NCBI RefSeq assembly: GCF_910592395.1
Contig: NC_088314.1
Location: 18,930,070-18,994,069 of the forward strand
From: Lineus longissimus
Lineage: Eukaryota; Nemertea; Pilidiophora; Heteronemertea; Lineidae
Direction: 5' to 3'
DNA: 64,000 bases
The notes under the pieces are model-generated. The model was given only the letters and a program-made list of their open reading frames with translations. It had not been told where the DNA came from and made no database searches. Every line of letters starts with the position of its first letter. Position 1 is the first letter of the stretch. The translations under genes and the position numbers were made by a program. Shown here one piece after another: positions 13,317 to 26,400 of this stretch.

Positions 13317-13336
13317 CCCCCCCCCCCCCCCCCCCC
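13317..13336 (+). repeat. poly-C tract (20 C)
   Basis: An uninterrupted run of about 20 C, polymorphism- and sequencing-error-prone. It interrupts otherwise unremarkable sequence. Confidence 0.9.
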
Positions 13337-13922
13337 ACCTACTTGTTGTGACCCAATTGAGTATCATTGTCTCATTGGCAGAAGGTATTTCCGAAGGACA
13401 CGCCGGTACGTCATCTCCAGCTGGTACATGTTTACTCTTGTCGTCAGAGGCAAGTGCTGCCATCTGAGCTAGGAAAATAGAACTACGCAACTGCCTAGGA
13501 TTGAATATCACGCCCGTTTTCAGGGCGGGGGACGATTTAAAGCTGGAACCCCCGAACTCGCTCCCGCAGATCCGTCATTCATCACATCAAAGCAAGTATG
13601 TATCTGGTTCAATATGTGGTTTATCTTACTGATACCTAACATACCAAGGTGTTTATATACCGTCCGTTTCTGCATTACTCCCACGGGTACGTCTTATGTG
13701 CGTATTATGTAGTACTGCTGGTCAACGGCAGGGGAGCTAGGGAGGGCTCAGTACACAATCTGCTAAAGGGTCCTTCTACAATCTGTATTCATACATTTTC
13801 GTGGTTTTAAAATAAAGTCAATGCTGGGAAATTATCAAACTTTGCAGAAGTGAAGTCCTATATCTTTTCAATGTCATAAGTGAGTTTGAAAACGTTCCAA
13901 TGATTCTAAATTGTTTAATAAG

Positions 13923-13976
13923 CGTTTTCATGAGACATGTCAGAATTTTTAAATTCTGACATGTCTCATGAAAACG
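13923..13976. repeat. perfect palindrome, 26-bp arms
   Basis: 'cgttttcatgagacatgtca' (arm from 13923, 26 bases) is followed after 2 bases by its exact reverse complement (13951-13976). There is not a single mismatch. See the adjoining palindrome. Confidence 0.95.
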
Positions 13977-14014
13977 GCCCCATACAGTATGTTAAAACAT
14001 ACTGTATGGGGCCG
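13975..14014. repeat. perfect palindrome, 19-bp arms, abutting the previous one
   Basis: 'cggccccatacagtatgtt' (13975-13993) and its exact reverse complement (13996-14014) are separated by 'aa'. It shares the CG at 13975-13976 with the first palindrome. The 2-base loop is too short for a microRNA precursor. Confidence 0.95.
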
Positions 14015-14235
14015 TATATCCTGCCTGTGAGAGAATGTCGGAGAGGAGTTTCTAATTCATAATCGACCTGAATTCTGTTATAGTTGATATTGTTGAAAAA
14101 TCAAAAAAGCCCAAAATGTTTCCTTTAACCGAACATACATTAACCCCTGATTTTCCCCAGGATGATCTACAGTAACTCGGCCCATATCTAGACGCTACTC
14201 GATCGGCACTCGACCGTGTTCGATTGGCGACTCGA

Positions 14236-14270
14236 GTAAGCATGCGCATTTGGCTTCTCTGACGTCATTA
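14236..14270 (+). promoter_or_regulatory. possible promoter-proximal sites (NRF1-like, CRE)
   Basis: 'gcatgcgcat' (about 14239-14248) resembles half of an NRF1 palindrome and 'tgacgtca' at 14260-14267 is a perfect CRE. They lie about 800 bases before the RNF123 start codon. Motif presence only; no proof of use. Confidence 0.2.
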
Positions 14271-14833
14271 CCGGTGGCAGATTTCGAACTCCTACTCTAC
14301 CCGAGTTACCAATCGAAGTCGGCCTAGTTGATTGGTCATCAAGTAACCTTGAACAAGTAGGTAACTTTTTCCTCAATTGTCATCGATGGTTGAAACGGGA
14401 ACACATGGCCTTACTCAGAAAATAGACTAAGGAGGTTTGCAAGACTGGTGATAACCCATCTTCAGATACAGGTTTTTGATACTCCTACCACGTATAGCCT
14501 ACAATATACAAGTATATCGAGAGGCGGGGATATATTGAAAACAACTGGTGCCAGGATGGTGATAGACACAGGTGCCAGATAGACAAGTGAATTGCCCAAG
14601 GTCTTGATCACAAAACAGACAAATGACTTGCCCAAGATGACCCATGTGACCAATAAATAGGTAGCCAAATGACTTGCCCGAGGTCAGACTGTCATAAAAT
14701 CTTAGACAAGACCGATTTCCAAGGACTTGTACTTTCTCGCAAATGCAGTGAATATCATTGTACATGTGAGTTTATCTATGAACTTCAACAAATCTTATAA
14801 TTCCTATCTCAATCCCAAACAAAAAGTCCATAG

Positions 14834-14964
14834 GGAGCGGAACCATTTCGATTTTGGAGCGAAACAACTTCGATTTGGAGCGAAACAACTTCGATTTGGA
14901 GCGAAACGATTTCGATTCGGAGCGAAACGACTGGGGCGAAAAGGTCAGGGAGCGAAACGACCGG
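14834..14964 (+). repeat. 21-bp minisatellite just upstream of RNF123
   Basis: About six units of 'ggagcgaaacaacttcgatt' plus one base, decaying toward the right ('ggggcgaaaaggtcaggg'). The 21-bp period keeps a reading frame open on both strands (RFGAKQL-type repeats). Ends about 95 bases before the RNF123 ATG, so it may lie in the 5' UTR or core promoter. Confidence 0.85.
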
Positions 14965-15058
14965 ATACCGAGAAAATGTACACAAATATGGCGACTACCA
15001 TGAAAGTGAAAAAATGCATAGTAAACAATCGAATTTAAACTCAAATTCTTGATAAACT

Positions 15059-18000
15059 ATGGCAGATAGCGGCGAGAAAAAGGTTGATTTTGGAGGGGCA
15101 ATTCAAAAAGAAAAGAAAAAGCCAAGCGATTCAGTGATCAAGGGTGAGTAGATAGTGGGAATCTGACTTTGAAAATGCAAGAAACTGCGCATATTGGAAA
15201 AACTGAGCAGTTCCATGACCTTGTTTGTTTTTTAAGTTGCGAATGTTTTTGGACCAGACCGTGCCCCAGATAATTAAAGTGGATAAACTGAGGAATTAGG
15301 AAGGGTTAGGTTGTGGATTCAGCTGGTGCAGCTGTGAGGCTGTCAGTGTGAAGCACGCCAGTGCACAAGGAAGGACAAGGTCAAGGTATGGAGAAGTGAT
15401 TCAGTCGGGACAAGTCAACCCCCTCCAACTGCTTAAGCCTAAGGACATGGGAGTCTGAATTTGTCATCCAAGTCTGAATTTGTAATCCAAGTCTGAATTT
15501 GTAATCCAAGTCTGAATTAAAACTCCTTCATTTGCTACATTTATGCAGCGTTGCATGTTGTAACTTTGTAAAACTTGATGATGATCATGTGAAATAGTAT
15601 ATTGTGAAACAAGTTGCTCTTATTTATGAATAAGATAGCCTACCCTTTACTTTTAGAGGACATCGAATAGGATTACTGAGAAGTTTTCCAGTTTTTTAAT
15701 CCTTTTTTTGTAATCTGATTTGCAGATGTAGAGGCAGCGAGGTTGATCAACCATGTGTTCCAGCCAAGCCTGGCAACTAGGTAAGTTGCCTATTTGGAAG
15801 GAAATATATTTCTACTTCTAGAAGACTTCAATTTGATTCAATGTCCCACTTCTCTTACATGTTGAACCTTACACATTCTTCTCTGATTTGGAAACAACCC
15901 CTCGTCATATTTGGCTCACATCATCAGTATGTATTTTGAGGATACAGCTGATCAATCACTGTATCCAGTCATCTTTTCAGTGGTATGGAAACAAAAATAG
16001 CGGAAGATTGCTTTTGATAATAAAAACGAACTGGCTTGCTTGTGCTAATCTTAGTAATCATCCAAAATGGTCAGTACAGAAAGCTCAAGGAAATGGATTT
16101 ATAGTTTATTCAGCTTTTAACAGAGTATAACCTTGTGATTGTATTACAAACTTATGACGTTTAGATAGCAATAACATCTTGACTAATAAATGCCCTCGTT
16201 TTCAGTGATCCCCTGGGTTTCCACAATCTGTGTGAGCATATTGATAAGTGCCTAGATGAAGCAGCAAATGGTGTCAAAGGTGAGTATACCATGTAGCCGA
16301 GTGAGTGTACCATGTAGCCGAGTGGGTATACCATGTAGCCGAGTGGGTGTATCATGTAGCCGAGTGAGTGTACCATGTAGCCGAGTGAGTGTACCATGTA
16401 GCCGAGTGAGTGTACCATGTAGCCGAGTGAGTATACCATGTAGCCAAGTGAGTGTACAATGTAGCCGAGTGGGTATACCATGTAGCCGAGTGGGTATACC
16501 ATGTAGCCGAGTGAGTGTACCATGTAGCCGAGTGAGTATACCATGTAGCCAAGTGAGTGTACCATGTAGCCGAGTGGGTACACCATGTAGCCGAGTGGGT
16601 GTATCATGTAGCCGAGTGAGTGTACCATGTAGCCGAGTGAGTATACCATGTAGCCAAGTGAGTGTACCATGTAGCCGAGTGGGTATACCATGTAGCCTAG
16701 TGAGTACAGTACATCATGTAGCCTTGTGAGTATATGTAACCGATAATAATGATGTTCATCACGATGAATCCAGAACCTGGGAGAGATTTGTCTCTGTCAA
16801 ATTCTTTACATTTCATTTAGGATGTTGTTCTGTTGAAAAGATGCATTGTTATGGTGTTTCAGATGTGGTCAGTAACTCTGCACAGACTGGAAGGATTGGA
16901 CCCGACGTAGCCGTCCTGGATATTGGTGCCAATGTCGGCACTCTATTCATAGAGGCAGATAAACTCGGGGTAAGTTATTAGTAGTAATTCTAAGAATAAA
17001 AAACAGACTGCCGAATAATTGTGCTTTTAAAAGCGTGATAAGGCCGCACCACAATATAAAACGTTTATTGTCTGATGTTGTAGTCAATAATCTCCATGTT
17101 CTTGCTGATAGTTAAACAAGCAGCAAGTTATTCTTTGTGTCAAAAACTGGGTGGAAACATTTTGTGTAAAATGGCACTAGCATGACTGGTCTCATATGTC
17201 ATAGTTTCTCTATTGATGTTTCACTTCAGGTGACAAGCCATAGTAACTTCAGCACAATTCGTGCAAATACTTGTGTCTGTCAAGGAAAATGGATCTACGA
17301 GGTGATGCTTGGATCGAAGGGTGTTATGCAGCTTGGGTGGTCGACGTTAGACTGCAAGTTCTCACAAGAGGTAAGGACAGTAGACATTGTCAATTTACTA
17401 GTATTGTCCTTGAGCATGTTGAGTATTGAGCCTATGATTAGGTTAGTGTGGTGCATGTTCTGCCTATTTACAAATTGAAGACGCCTCTGCCCCAAATTCA
17501 TTATTCTGTTGTCTTTCACTGTTACAGGAGGGCGTTGGTGACACGTCAGATTCCTATGCATATGACGGCAATCGGCTACGCAAGTGGAACGTCAAAACAC
17601 AAAAATATGGAGAGGTGAGAAATAGCCATGTTCAGAAATGACAATTTTTTACCCCCGGCAGTAGCAAAAGAGCCGAGTAAACTGATACATTGTGCTTTGC
17701 CGTCATCAAAGTTTAAAACACATGCAAGAGGCAACTCCTGCATGCATATCATTTACTTTATGCATATCATTTGTTTTATGCATGTCATTTGTTTTATTCA
17801 TATACAGTACATAGTAATCTGGGTTTTTACTTCATATCATTTGTTTTATGCAAATTTTGTTGTCTTTCAGGCCTGGTTAACAGGGGATGTGATAAGTTGT
17901 GGTATAGACTGTGATAAAGGAACAATATCGTTTTATAGGTAGGTGCACAATGCTGAGTATGCTTGGAGGTTTTATGTCAGGGAGAGAAAGTCGGATTATG

Positions 18001-20454
18001 ATTTAAGGTGGAAGCTGTCTTAGTCTTTCTCACCTCTGTTGAGAACTTCATCACAGAGACCAAAAGATTTGCTTTTTAGGTTCCTGACCACACTAGAAAG
18101 GTACAGCTTTTGAATTATCAATGTAGATTTACTGTTGTACCCGCAGGAATTTTGACGTTCAAAATTCAGTACCTGCCCTCTGCCTTATAAGTGTCTGTAA
18201 TATACCTTGGTAAATGATACCTTTGTAACTTTCAACTTGTAATTCAGCATGTTCAGCTATTTGACATTTTCAGGAATGGGCGAGGCCTTGGAAAAGCTTT
18301 CACAAGTATACGAAGTGGAAAGGGCCTAGCGTACTTCCCGGCCGTTAGTCTCTCCATGGGTGAAAACCTCAGGGTGAACTTTGGTGCTACGCCTCTACGC
18401 TATCCGATAGAGGGCTACCGTCCACTGCAAGAGCCGCCGCACGTCGATTTGGCAAAAGCTCAGGTTCTCTTCGGATACCTCGATAGACTTCTCATACCCA
18501 CCTTAATGGTGAAGGAAAAGGTAGGTCAACAATAACAAAACGGGATCATCTTATGCTTATTGGTAGTTTTTGTGGATGATCCTTTAATTCAATCCTTAAA
18601 GGATCAACTGAGTAACGACCTACATCATTGCGAAACTTACAAACGATTACAAACTTCAATTGGTGGATTTTGTTTGTTCTAAACCAGAACCGTCTGCTTC
18701 ATCTCTACTTCATCTCTACCTTTCACAGCAAGTTTCTAATCATTTGACTCTGTTTCAGTCTTTATCAACCCGACCGCCTTTAATATCCGAACCAAGAAGT
18801 CCGAAGTCAAGCTGCCTGCTGGTCGCTGCTCACATTCTGGAAAAATTAGCTCCGCTGTTGGTATGTCAGATAAAGCACAAATGTGAAAAGAGATACTCTA
18901 GTGTCACTGATCTAAGACAAGTTTTGATCGTTTGGTTCAAGCTAGATATTATGCATGTGGTTGTTCGATGCCTTTCAATGTGTTCAATTTGGTCATCGCA
19001 GGTGCCTGTGAAAAGAATCTGATCACAGCGACTGGTGATCATTCCAACCACAGGGCCTAGCAGTTTCACCTGCAGAGAAGAGATTTTTTGTCGCACATTG
19101 CAGTCATTGTAATCGCTGTTTGCAGCAACAAGAATTGCTTGTTTGTTTGGCGCTTTAGGTTAGTAAACCATCCAAGTTCTAGTAATGAAATTGCAATTTC
19201 AGAGGAAAGCTTACATTGTTGAGGATTGCCTGTTGAAATTCATGCTGAAATTCTGTGATGCAAGAAGCCATTCGTTCGAGCAGCCATACATCGAGAAGAC
19301 CCTGGACCTCATTTGGTCATTTTTACAGGTAAGACGAAGAAGATGAGAGATGTCTGTTCAAAATCTCGTAGGTAGTGCTATATTGGTCAAGTTAGGCTGG
19401 ATGCGGTGGACCAGTGTCCTTCCTAGGGGGAGTCTTACTCCTAGTCATTCGAGTGCTACAAAAACTGGGAGTGACTTAACTAATTTTCTGACCGATTATG
19501 AATTCAGAGAAATGTTTGAGGCGCAACAAGTAAGGTCCGATCTACCAGGACGTGTTGTCAATGATGTTAAGACCAAGAGGAGCTGTGGTGCGCAATCTAT
19601 GGATCCAGTTAGACTCTTTTCGAAGTCGGAGGTCTCTTGTTGTGTCGAGACCTGGAGGGCCGTGTATGAATTCGATCACTGTGATTGTGACGTCGTCCAA
19701 GCCCTTGTGGTTAGCTAGGTTGAAGTGGTCTCCGATGGTGTCCTCTATCTTGGCACGTGTAATTTCCAGCGAAGGTGTAGGTTGTGCCAGTTTCCAGTAG
19801 CGTATCTTCAACAGAATTCAGAGAAATGATAATGACGTGTTCTTTTCTTCAGGATTTTGAATATCGCACATGTCTTGAACACCTTGTGGTTACTCTGCTG
19901 GCTGCCTATAGATTCTCCCCTGTCCTACCTGATTTCAAGTTTCAGGTATGTAAAGTTTGTTTATTCTAGTGTTTCCGCTTCTGGAAGGGCCTACTGGTGC
20001 AAGAATTGGCTTATGAGGCACACTTTACCTCTAATTCCTGTCTCTAATACCAGGGGTCTGGTGAGAAGGCAGTTGGTACCTCATGATATATTTCACTTGC
20101 AAGCAGCTAACCAATAGGCTGCATTGGAACGGGCTACCCATGGCCCTTGAACCTTCAATCTTCTATTCACAAGGCCACTTCCTTAAACACTAGGCCATCA
20201 GGATTGGAATGAAATGGGTTCACTTTCTTAACTGGACGTGTTTTAGACCCTGTTCAGTTCCAAGAACCAATGATGGGTGTTTCTTCATATCTGTATGTGA
20301 TCTGTTTTATCACGACTGCTGATATCTTCTTTTCAGAAAATGTACCTAATTCTGACCCTGGCAGTATTACGACACGACCGAACCCGACGGTTCTTACTCA
20401 AACATGTATTGTATCCTTGCAGAAGCTAAGCAATGCTGAAATGAAATTCCTCTT

Positions 20455-20499
<45 letters not shown>

Positions 20500-23400
20500 A
20501 CTTCTACTGCGGCATAACACGCTTAACTATTTTCTGCCTAGTGTCTCTTCCATGTGTCAGTTCGCGAAGATTTCTCATTGTCCCTTTTTAAGCCCTGGTT
20601 GATTTCGATGTGGTGGGTGATTTGCTGTCTGAAACATCAAAGACTGACCCCCCTCGAGTTGGCCATTTTGTTTCCCTCTCATCGGTGCTCCCTCATCACT
20701 GGAACCGCTGATCAGGAAAGAGGCAAATTATATGTAATCCAAAAATGTCACTTCAGTCCAGTTGAAACCATTGTCTGAAACGTGGTGTGATAGGAATGAG
20801 GAGAACTTTTTAAGAATCCTTAACCTGCCTCAGATTTGATAAAATCAAGTTCCCTATATTTCTGCACGTGAAGCCCCCAGATGACACAGGACTGGCTGAG
20901 GTTATCCCCACAGTGTGGTGGGGCTTCCCGAAGAAGGTAAGATTGGTTAACATATTGTCCCGGTAATAAGTGTAGTACGCCCTTCAGTCGTGGACCCAAT
21001 TTCATACATAACAATCTTCCTCAAGTAATTTCAGACAAACGTTTAATGCTTCATCCTCACAGTTCTTCCTGCTCTGCACTCGATCAGTTATTTCATGTCA
21101 TCTTGACTTGAAGGCTTAATTTCATGATTCACGATTATCTTCCTAGGACGATGATGAAGACACTGTACCAGAGGATGAAGAGGAGAGGAAGCGGAGAGAG
21201 ATTTATCTCGGGGCGTGTCAAGACCTGAGGGAAAAAGTTGCCGGTGAGTACCAAAATATTAAAGATATCAAAGATAATGAAAATACATGTTGATAGCCAT
21301 CTAGATAGTTTTTGGCCAAGGAAATGAATGTATTATCAGAAGGCTTTCAAATGATGAGTGATGTTGATAGGTTTTCTTAACTCTTTTTCAGTATACTCCA
21401 CCCCACTTTCTTTGGACAGGTTCTGTAACCGTTTTGACACAAGTTAGAGGAGCCTTGTAGATTCTGGTTCCAGGCACTTGCTATGACCACCGCAAATGAA
21501 ATTTTAGTGGCATGTCATGTTGTGGGGTGGCAGACTTCAATCACTCGCTTTAGTTTTAGTTAAAACTCATTGATGTCGTCCGCTCAAATCTCGGTTTTGA
21601 AACTAAACTTTCTCTTATTTTCAACCCTTCTCTTTTAGTCCTGGAGAAAATCCAAGTTGAGATCCTAAAAGTATTACTACAAATGGAGGACAACACAAAA
21701 GGTCCCTCATCCAGGGTGATTTTCCTGGGGAAACTACGGGAGTTCCTCAAAGAAAACTTTGATTCCGGCCGAGTAAGCATATCTCAGTTCATCCACTTTG
21801 TATCTGATTTTCAAGCAAAACTTGAAGTGGCCACACCTAAGACAAGCTCTGCTGAAGTTAAAGTTGACGTTTTGGTTTTATAGTCTGATGTCAACTACGC
21901 CAGAGCTTATCATCCGACTTTACACTTTGACCCCGGTCTATCCTGAGACCTTTGAGTAGAACTCAGATGAGCAGCTCAATCAGCATTTCAACCTGAGCAT
22001 TTCTGACTGGCATCCATGTGGGTAGAGTTAGGCAAGTCTGACAGAGAGACCTGCCTCGAATCTCATGCCGACTGTGGGGCTCCACCAGGAACCTCTTGAG
22101 CTCTACTTGAGAGTCCATTTGAAATCATGTTCTGACGTCTTCTGCTCGTCCTCTATAGTACCCTCTCACATCTTTATCTTCTTGTCTTGCAGGTCATGAT
22201 GGGGTATAACCAAGCGCCACTACCCGTGACACTGTGTTTCTTCCATCGCCTCCTTCAAGCGCTCAGATTTTACTGGGATGAATACCATGCAAGGAACCCC
22301 AGTGATGATATACCTGATGGTGCTGGTATGTTATCAATCAAATTGTCGTGGGTTTAAATAAACAAATGCAACGACTCCAGTCTATTCAGACGTTTCGTAT
22401 AATTGGTACTTTTTCAATGAATGACTTTACAAATTTGGTCAACCAGGTTAAATACTATTGCGAACAGAGAATGTAGTTTACGCTACGTCTTAACAAAAGT
22501 CAGCCGCGATATCCCAACGTGTTCAGGTTTGTTTTTGTTTATCTGCGATTTCATTGGTTGAGGTTCGTGGGGGCGTGGCTTCCTAGAAATTTAGTGCATA
22601 GAGTCGGCCGATAGGTGGCTCTAGCTGTGCGTTCCAGAAAGCAAATGTCATCAATCAAATCAAATTTCCAATTTTTCAAGGCAAAAGAGTCCTGTTCAAG
22701 TTTGCCCTCCAACTCCTGCAAAGGTCTGTTGTTATCTGTCTTTTAATTGTATCATATGAGCTGTTACGAGGGAGATTCTCTTTAGCTCAGTTGGTTATTT
22801 GTACTTGTCATAAATCTCATTTTCAGATGCCTTCGTTCCCTGCCATAGATTTTTTGACAACACATTGGTCTATTTTGAGGGTCAGAGACTTGGAGGACTG
22901 ATGACCCACCTGCAGAAAACATTCAAAGGTATGCTGTGAATATAAAGTTCAACAATGCCCCTGTGTGGACAGTCATACAAATAGAGTAAAACCTCCCTTA
23001 GCGGACACCTCTCTATTGAGGACAACCTCTCTATTAAGGACACTAGTTTTGGTTGTTTTCATTCAATTTGACCTAATAAGGACACCTCTCTATCAAGAAC
23101 AGCACTTGTCAATCCTGAGGCTGTCCTCAACTGAGAGGTTCTGCTTTACTATGAATGCCAAGTTTCGGCAAATTTGCATGCATAATAACAGTGCTACGGC
23201 ATCATATTCTGTTTTCCTTGGCCAGGAGTTAATACTATTAACACTAGCGGCATACCAATTTAACTGGTTTGGATTTCAAGAATGCGGTGTCTTATGCATA
23301 CTTTTACTTTTCATTTTGTCCTCCTGTTCTCTCTGCAGAAGAAACCCACAAGGCCTTAGAAGAAGCTGGTATAGAGAAGGCCAAGGACGCGACCGAGACA

Positions 23401-26400
23401 ATGTACGACCGCCTCACCGGTTTACGGTCGTTGAAATTATTGGTGAAGTGGAAATACCAGGACAAGGAGAAGGACAAAACGGCAGAGAATGCCGAGCGTC
23501 TAGTCACCGAGAAAGCATCACTGTCGGAAATCTTGGACGGCCTTATTATGATGTACCATATTGCAGCTCACAAACAGTTAGGAAAGGTAACTCATCAAGC
23601 TGCCTGAGCAATAATGCCATATGAGAGATATTAAAGTAGACTTCTATGAATGACATCACCTGGCATGGTTTGGCTCTGATATACAGGGGCACTGGGGAAG
23701 ATTCTTTGGAAAACCACACCCGAAATTTACATGGTATTTGCACCCGTTTCAGATGTGCACACTACGAGAGACTGTCCAGGAGTATGTGAATGCCTTACAG
23801 GAAACCAAGGAGAAATTAGAAAAGTGTTCAGATGAGGTAAGTCTTTTTGTAGTGACCTGACGTCTAAACACCTGATTTCCAAAGTCATCTCCTTCAGATA
23901 TTAATTTGATACTCATGTTTAGTTGAAGTTTTTTTGTTATTTGTTTGTGGTCTTCAGCTGTTAGCGCTGACGGTCGCCCTAGAAATGGCAGCAGCTAGCT
24001 TATAATCAAGAGGGCAGCTTTATCTTTGGACCCACCTGACTGGTCCAATTTCTGGCCTACTGGCTCCGCCTATGAGCATACACCTCTTGTGTTTATTCGG
24101 GAGCTACATTACTACAAAAGGGTGGAGGTTTCAGGAAACCTGTTTGACCATTTTCTAGTACCCCATCACATGGTCGGACCATTCATGAGAAAAAGCCTCG
24201 ATGAGCACTTTGTGATAGTACCATTCATCCTCATTGTCCTGGATTTCCCTATGTTCTACTTCTTTTCTTGTTTCTAGATGACAGACGTCCGGGAAGAACT
24301 TGAACGTGCCAAGACGGTGTTTGAGGAAAAAGCATCAGAGCAGTCTCGCCACATGGCTTGGATCATCGCCGTTATCTATTCTCAGGAGAAGCAAGCAGAC
24401 GTTTACTGGCTTCACAAGGTCGTTTTACGGACTATAGAGGTCACCGATGCCAAGGGGTCACTCCTGGCGTTCATTCCTGATTTCTACGTCGACGTGTGTG
24501 TCAATACCTGTATAGCGTTGCGAACATTCTTTCATCCCACAGTGCCTGTTATGTCGCTTCCAGGTACGCAGTCAGGCTAGGATTCCCCGTTTTGCAAGTT
24601 GTTGCTGAATCGGGCTACAGCCCATTGAAACTCCTCCTGGAGACAGTGTGATCAAGTACTGCCTGTATGTGGCTGAATATCCTTCTACATACATACATAA
24701 GAATGTGCTACAATCAGCTGAATCTCATCGCTGCCAGGCTCTGATCACATGTTTTGGTGGAGGACCACTCCCACCTCCAAGTGGAGAGCAAACACTGAAG
24801 AAGAAGAACTTGGGGTCAGTTTGATAACGTGAAGACTGAATTATTGCTCAAAGCCAAATCTGGAGAAGTTGTCCTTGAGGTGTCCAGTCAGCGCCAACTA
24901 AATCACCAGCTTGGAAAGTCATTCAAATTTTCAATACCTATGTTTTTCAGCCTACACTGAAAGCCTGAAAAAGTTTGCCATATTCCTTGCCAAGTATTTC
25001 TCCGATTCTCGGATAGTCAACACAGGTGAGCTTTAAAGATCATTCTAAAAACTGGTCCTGGTTTACTCAACTGTGCAGAAATTGTCTGTGACCCGTGCCA
25101 GCAAAAGGAGGAGCATGTCACACAGAAGATAAGCCTAAATGACACCAGGAGATCATGGATGAAATTGATATACACAGATTTCACAAAAGGCAGACAACAT
25201 CGAAATGAACAACCAGTCCGTCTCAACCTGCCTAGCTCAGAGCAACATGCGCATGGTTTTGCTGTGACAGGTCATATTTAGGCTCATTCTTTGATTTTTC
25301 CATCCTTTTCAGATTCTAAGGACACGATCATTCAGACGTTAGCCACCTTTGTTTGTTTTCACTCATCACTTCGAGCCATGGAATCGATACCAGTTGAAAA
25401 GTAAGCCTTATTTGTTCCTGGAAAGAAGATTGTCAGGGAGGGGATTGTTGATAACTCTGCAAAGGAGGTCAAGGCTCCCGTCCCTCTGCTCCGATCACAG
25501 TGACCGACAATTTTTCAATTGCTGTGTCTTCAGAATTGACCTTAAAGTGAATTTCACTCAATACAATGCCCCCTTTGTTTTCCGTACCTTGGTACCTGGG
25601 TAATTGATGTATCAAGTCATTAACAGCAATACCTCAAATGTTTCATGTTGTCTCCTTTCAGTTGTATGAACCTTGTACGAAACCTCCTTGCACCGTATGA
25701 AAACAGATCGTGGGCTCAGACGAACTGGATACTGGTCCGGTTCTGGAAGGTATGACATCGGTTTTTAAGTTCTCGTCAACTCTGTCAGTGTGTCAGTGAA
25801 GTTCTTCTCATTGTGGGAAACATCAGAGGGGAAATAACGTTATTTTCTCCTGACGACGTGCATAACGTCATGTAAATGGTCCAATGATGTCCGGCGACAT
25901 GCACAGCACGTCATGTCACACTAAAATTATAATTGATCAGCACTTGGTCGCACCCTCTCCAAATATACCAAACGCACTCAGAGACATTAGTTTCTTCCTA
26001 ATAGTACAGATGACTGAATGAATGCTGCTCAAAGCAGATCTGCCGGTATAGGCGGATGGATAATACACTGCTGGTGACATCTTTATTTCAGGGTTGTGGC
26101 TTTGCCTTTCGGTATACGCAGCCTCCACATCTGACAAGCAAGTCGCAAGTTATGGAATTGTTAAACAGTGAGTTGAGAAAGAGACATTTTATACTAGGTG
26201 TCATGCAAAAAACATTTCAAACTTTCGATTTTGAATAACTCCCAAGTATCCATCTCATATTTATCAACGTTCTCTCAGATGTCGTATGGTCTGCTTCCAG
26301 GGGTGTGTCCATCAGTATTTTACCAGAGCAGAGTGAAGGAGTACCTCAAATCAGACTGGGTTAAGTCGGTCAAGTTCCTGGACAGTTTGCTGAACCAGCT

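Noticed and set aside
13975-14014. microRNA hairpin
   Set aside because: Perfect stem with a 2-base loop; lacks the loop and bulges of a pre-miRNA.
16161-16729. Long open frames on both strands (for example repeated MVHSLGY and VSVPCSR)
   Set aside because: They are produced by the 21-bp minisatellite in RNF123 intron 3; no start context, splice context or conserved domain.
22770-22800. tRNA head ('tttagctcagttggttattt')
   Set aside because: No B box follows before the RNF123 exon 17 acceptor; chance match.
22965-23624. 219-aa plus-strand frame
   Set aside because: Runs through a MITE copy and then RNF123 exon 18 in the wrong frame.
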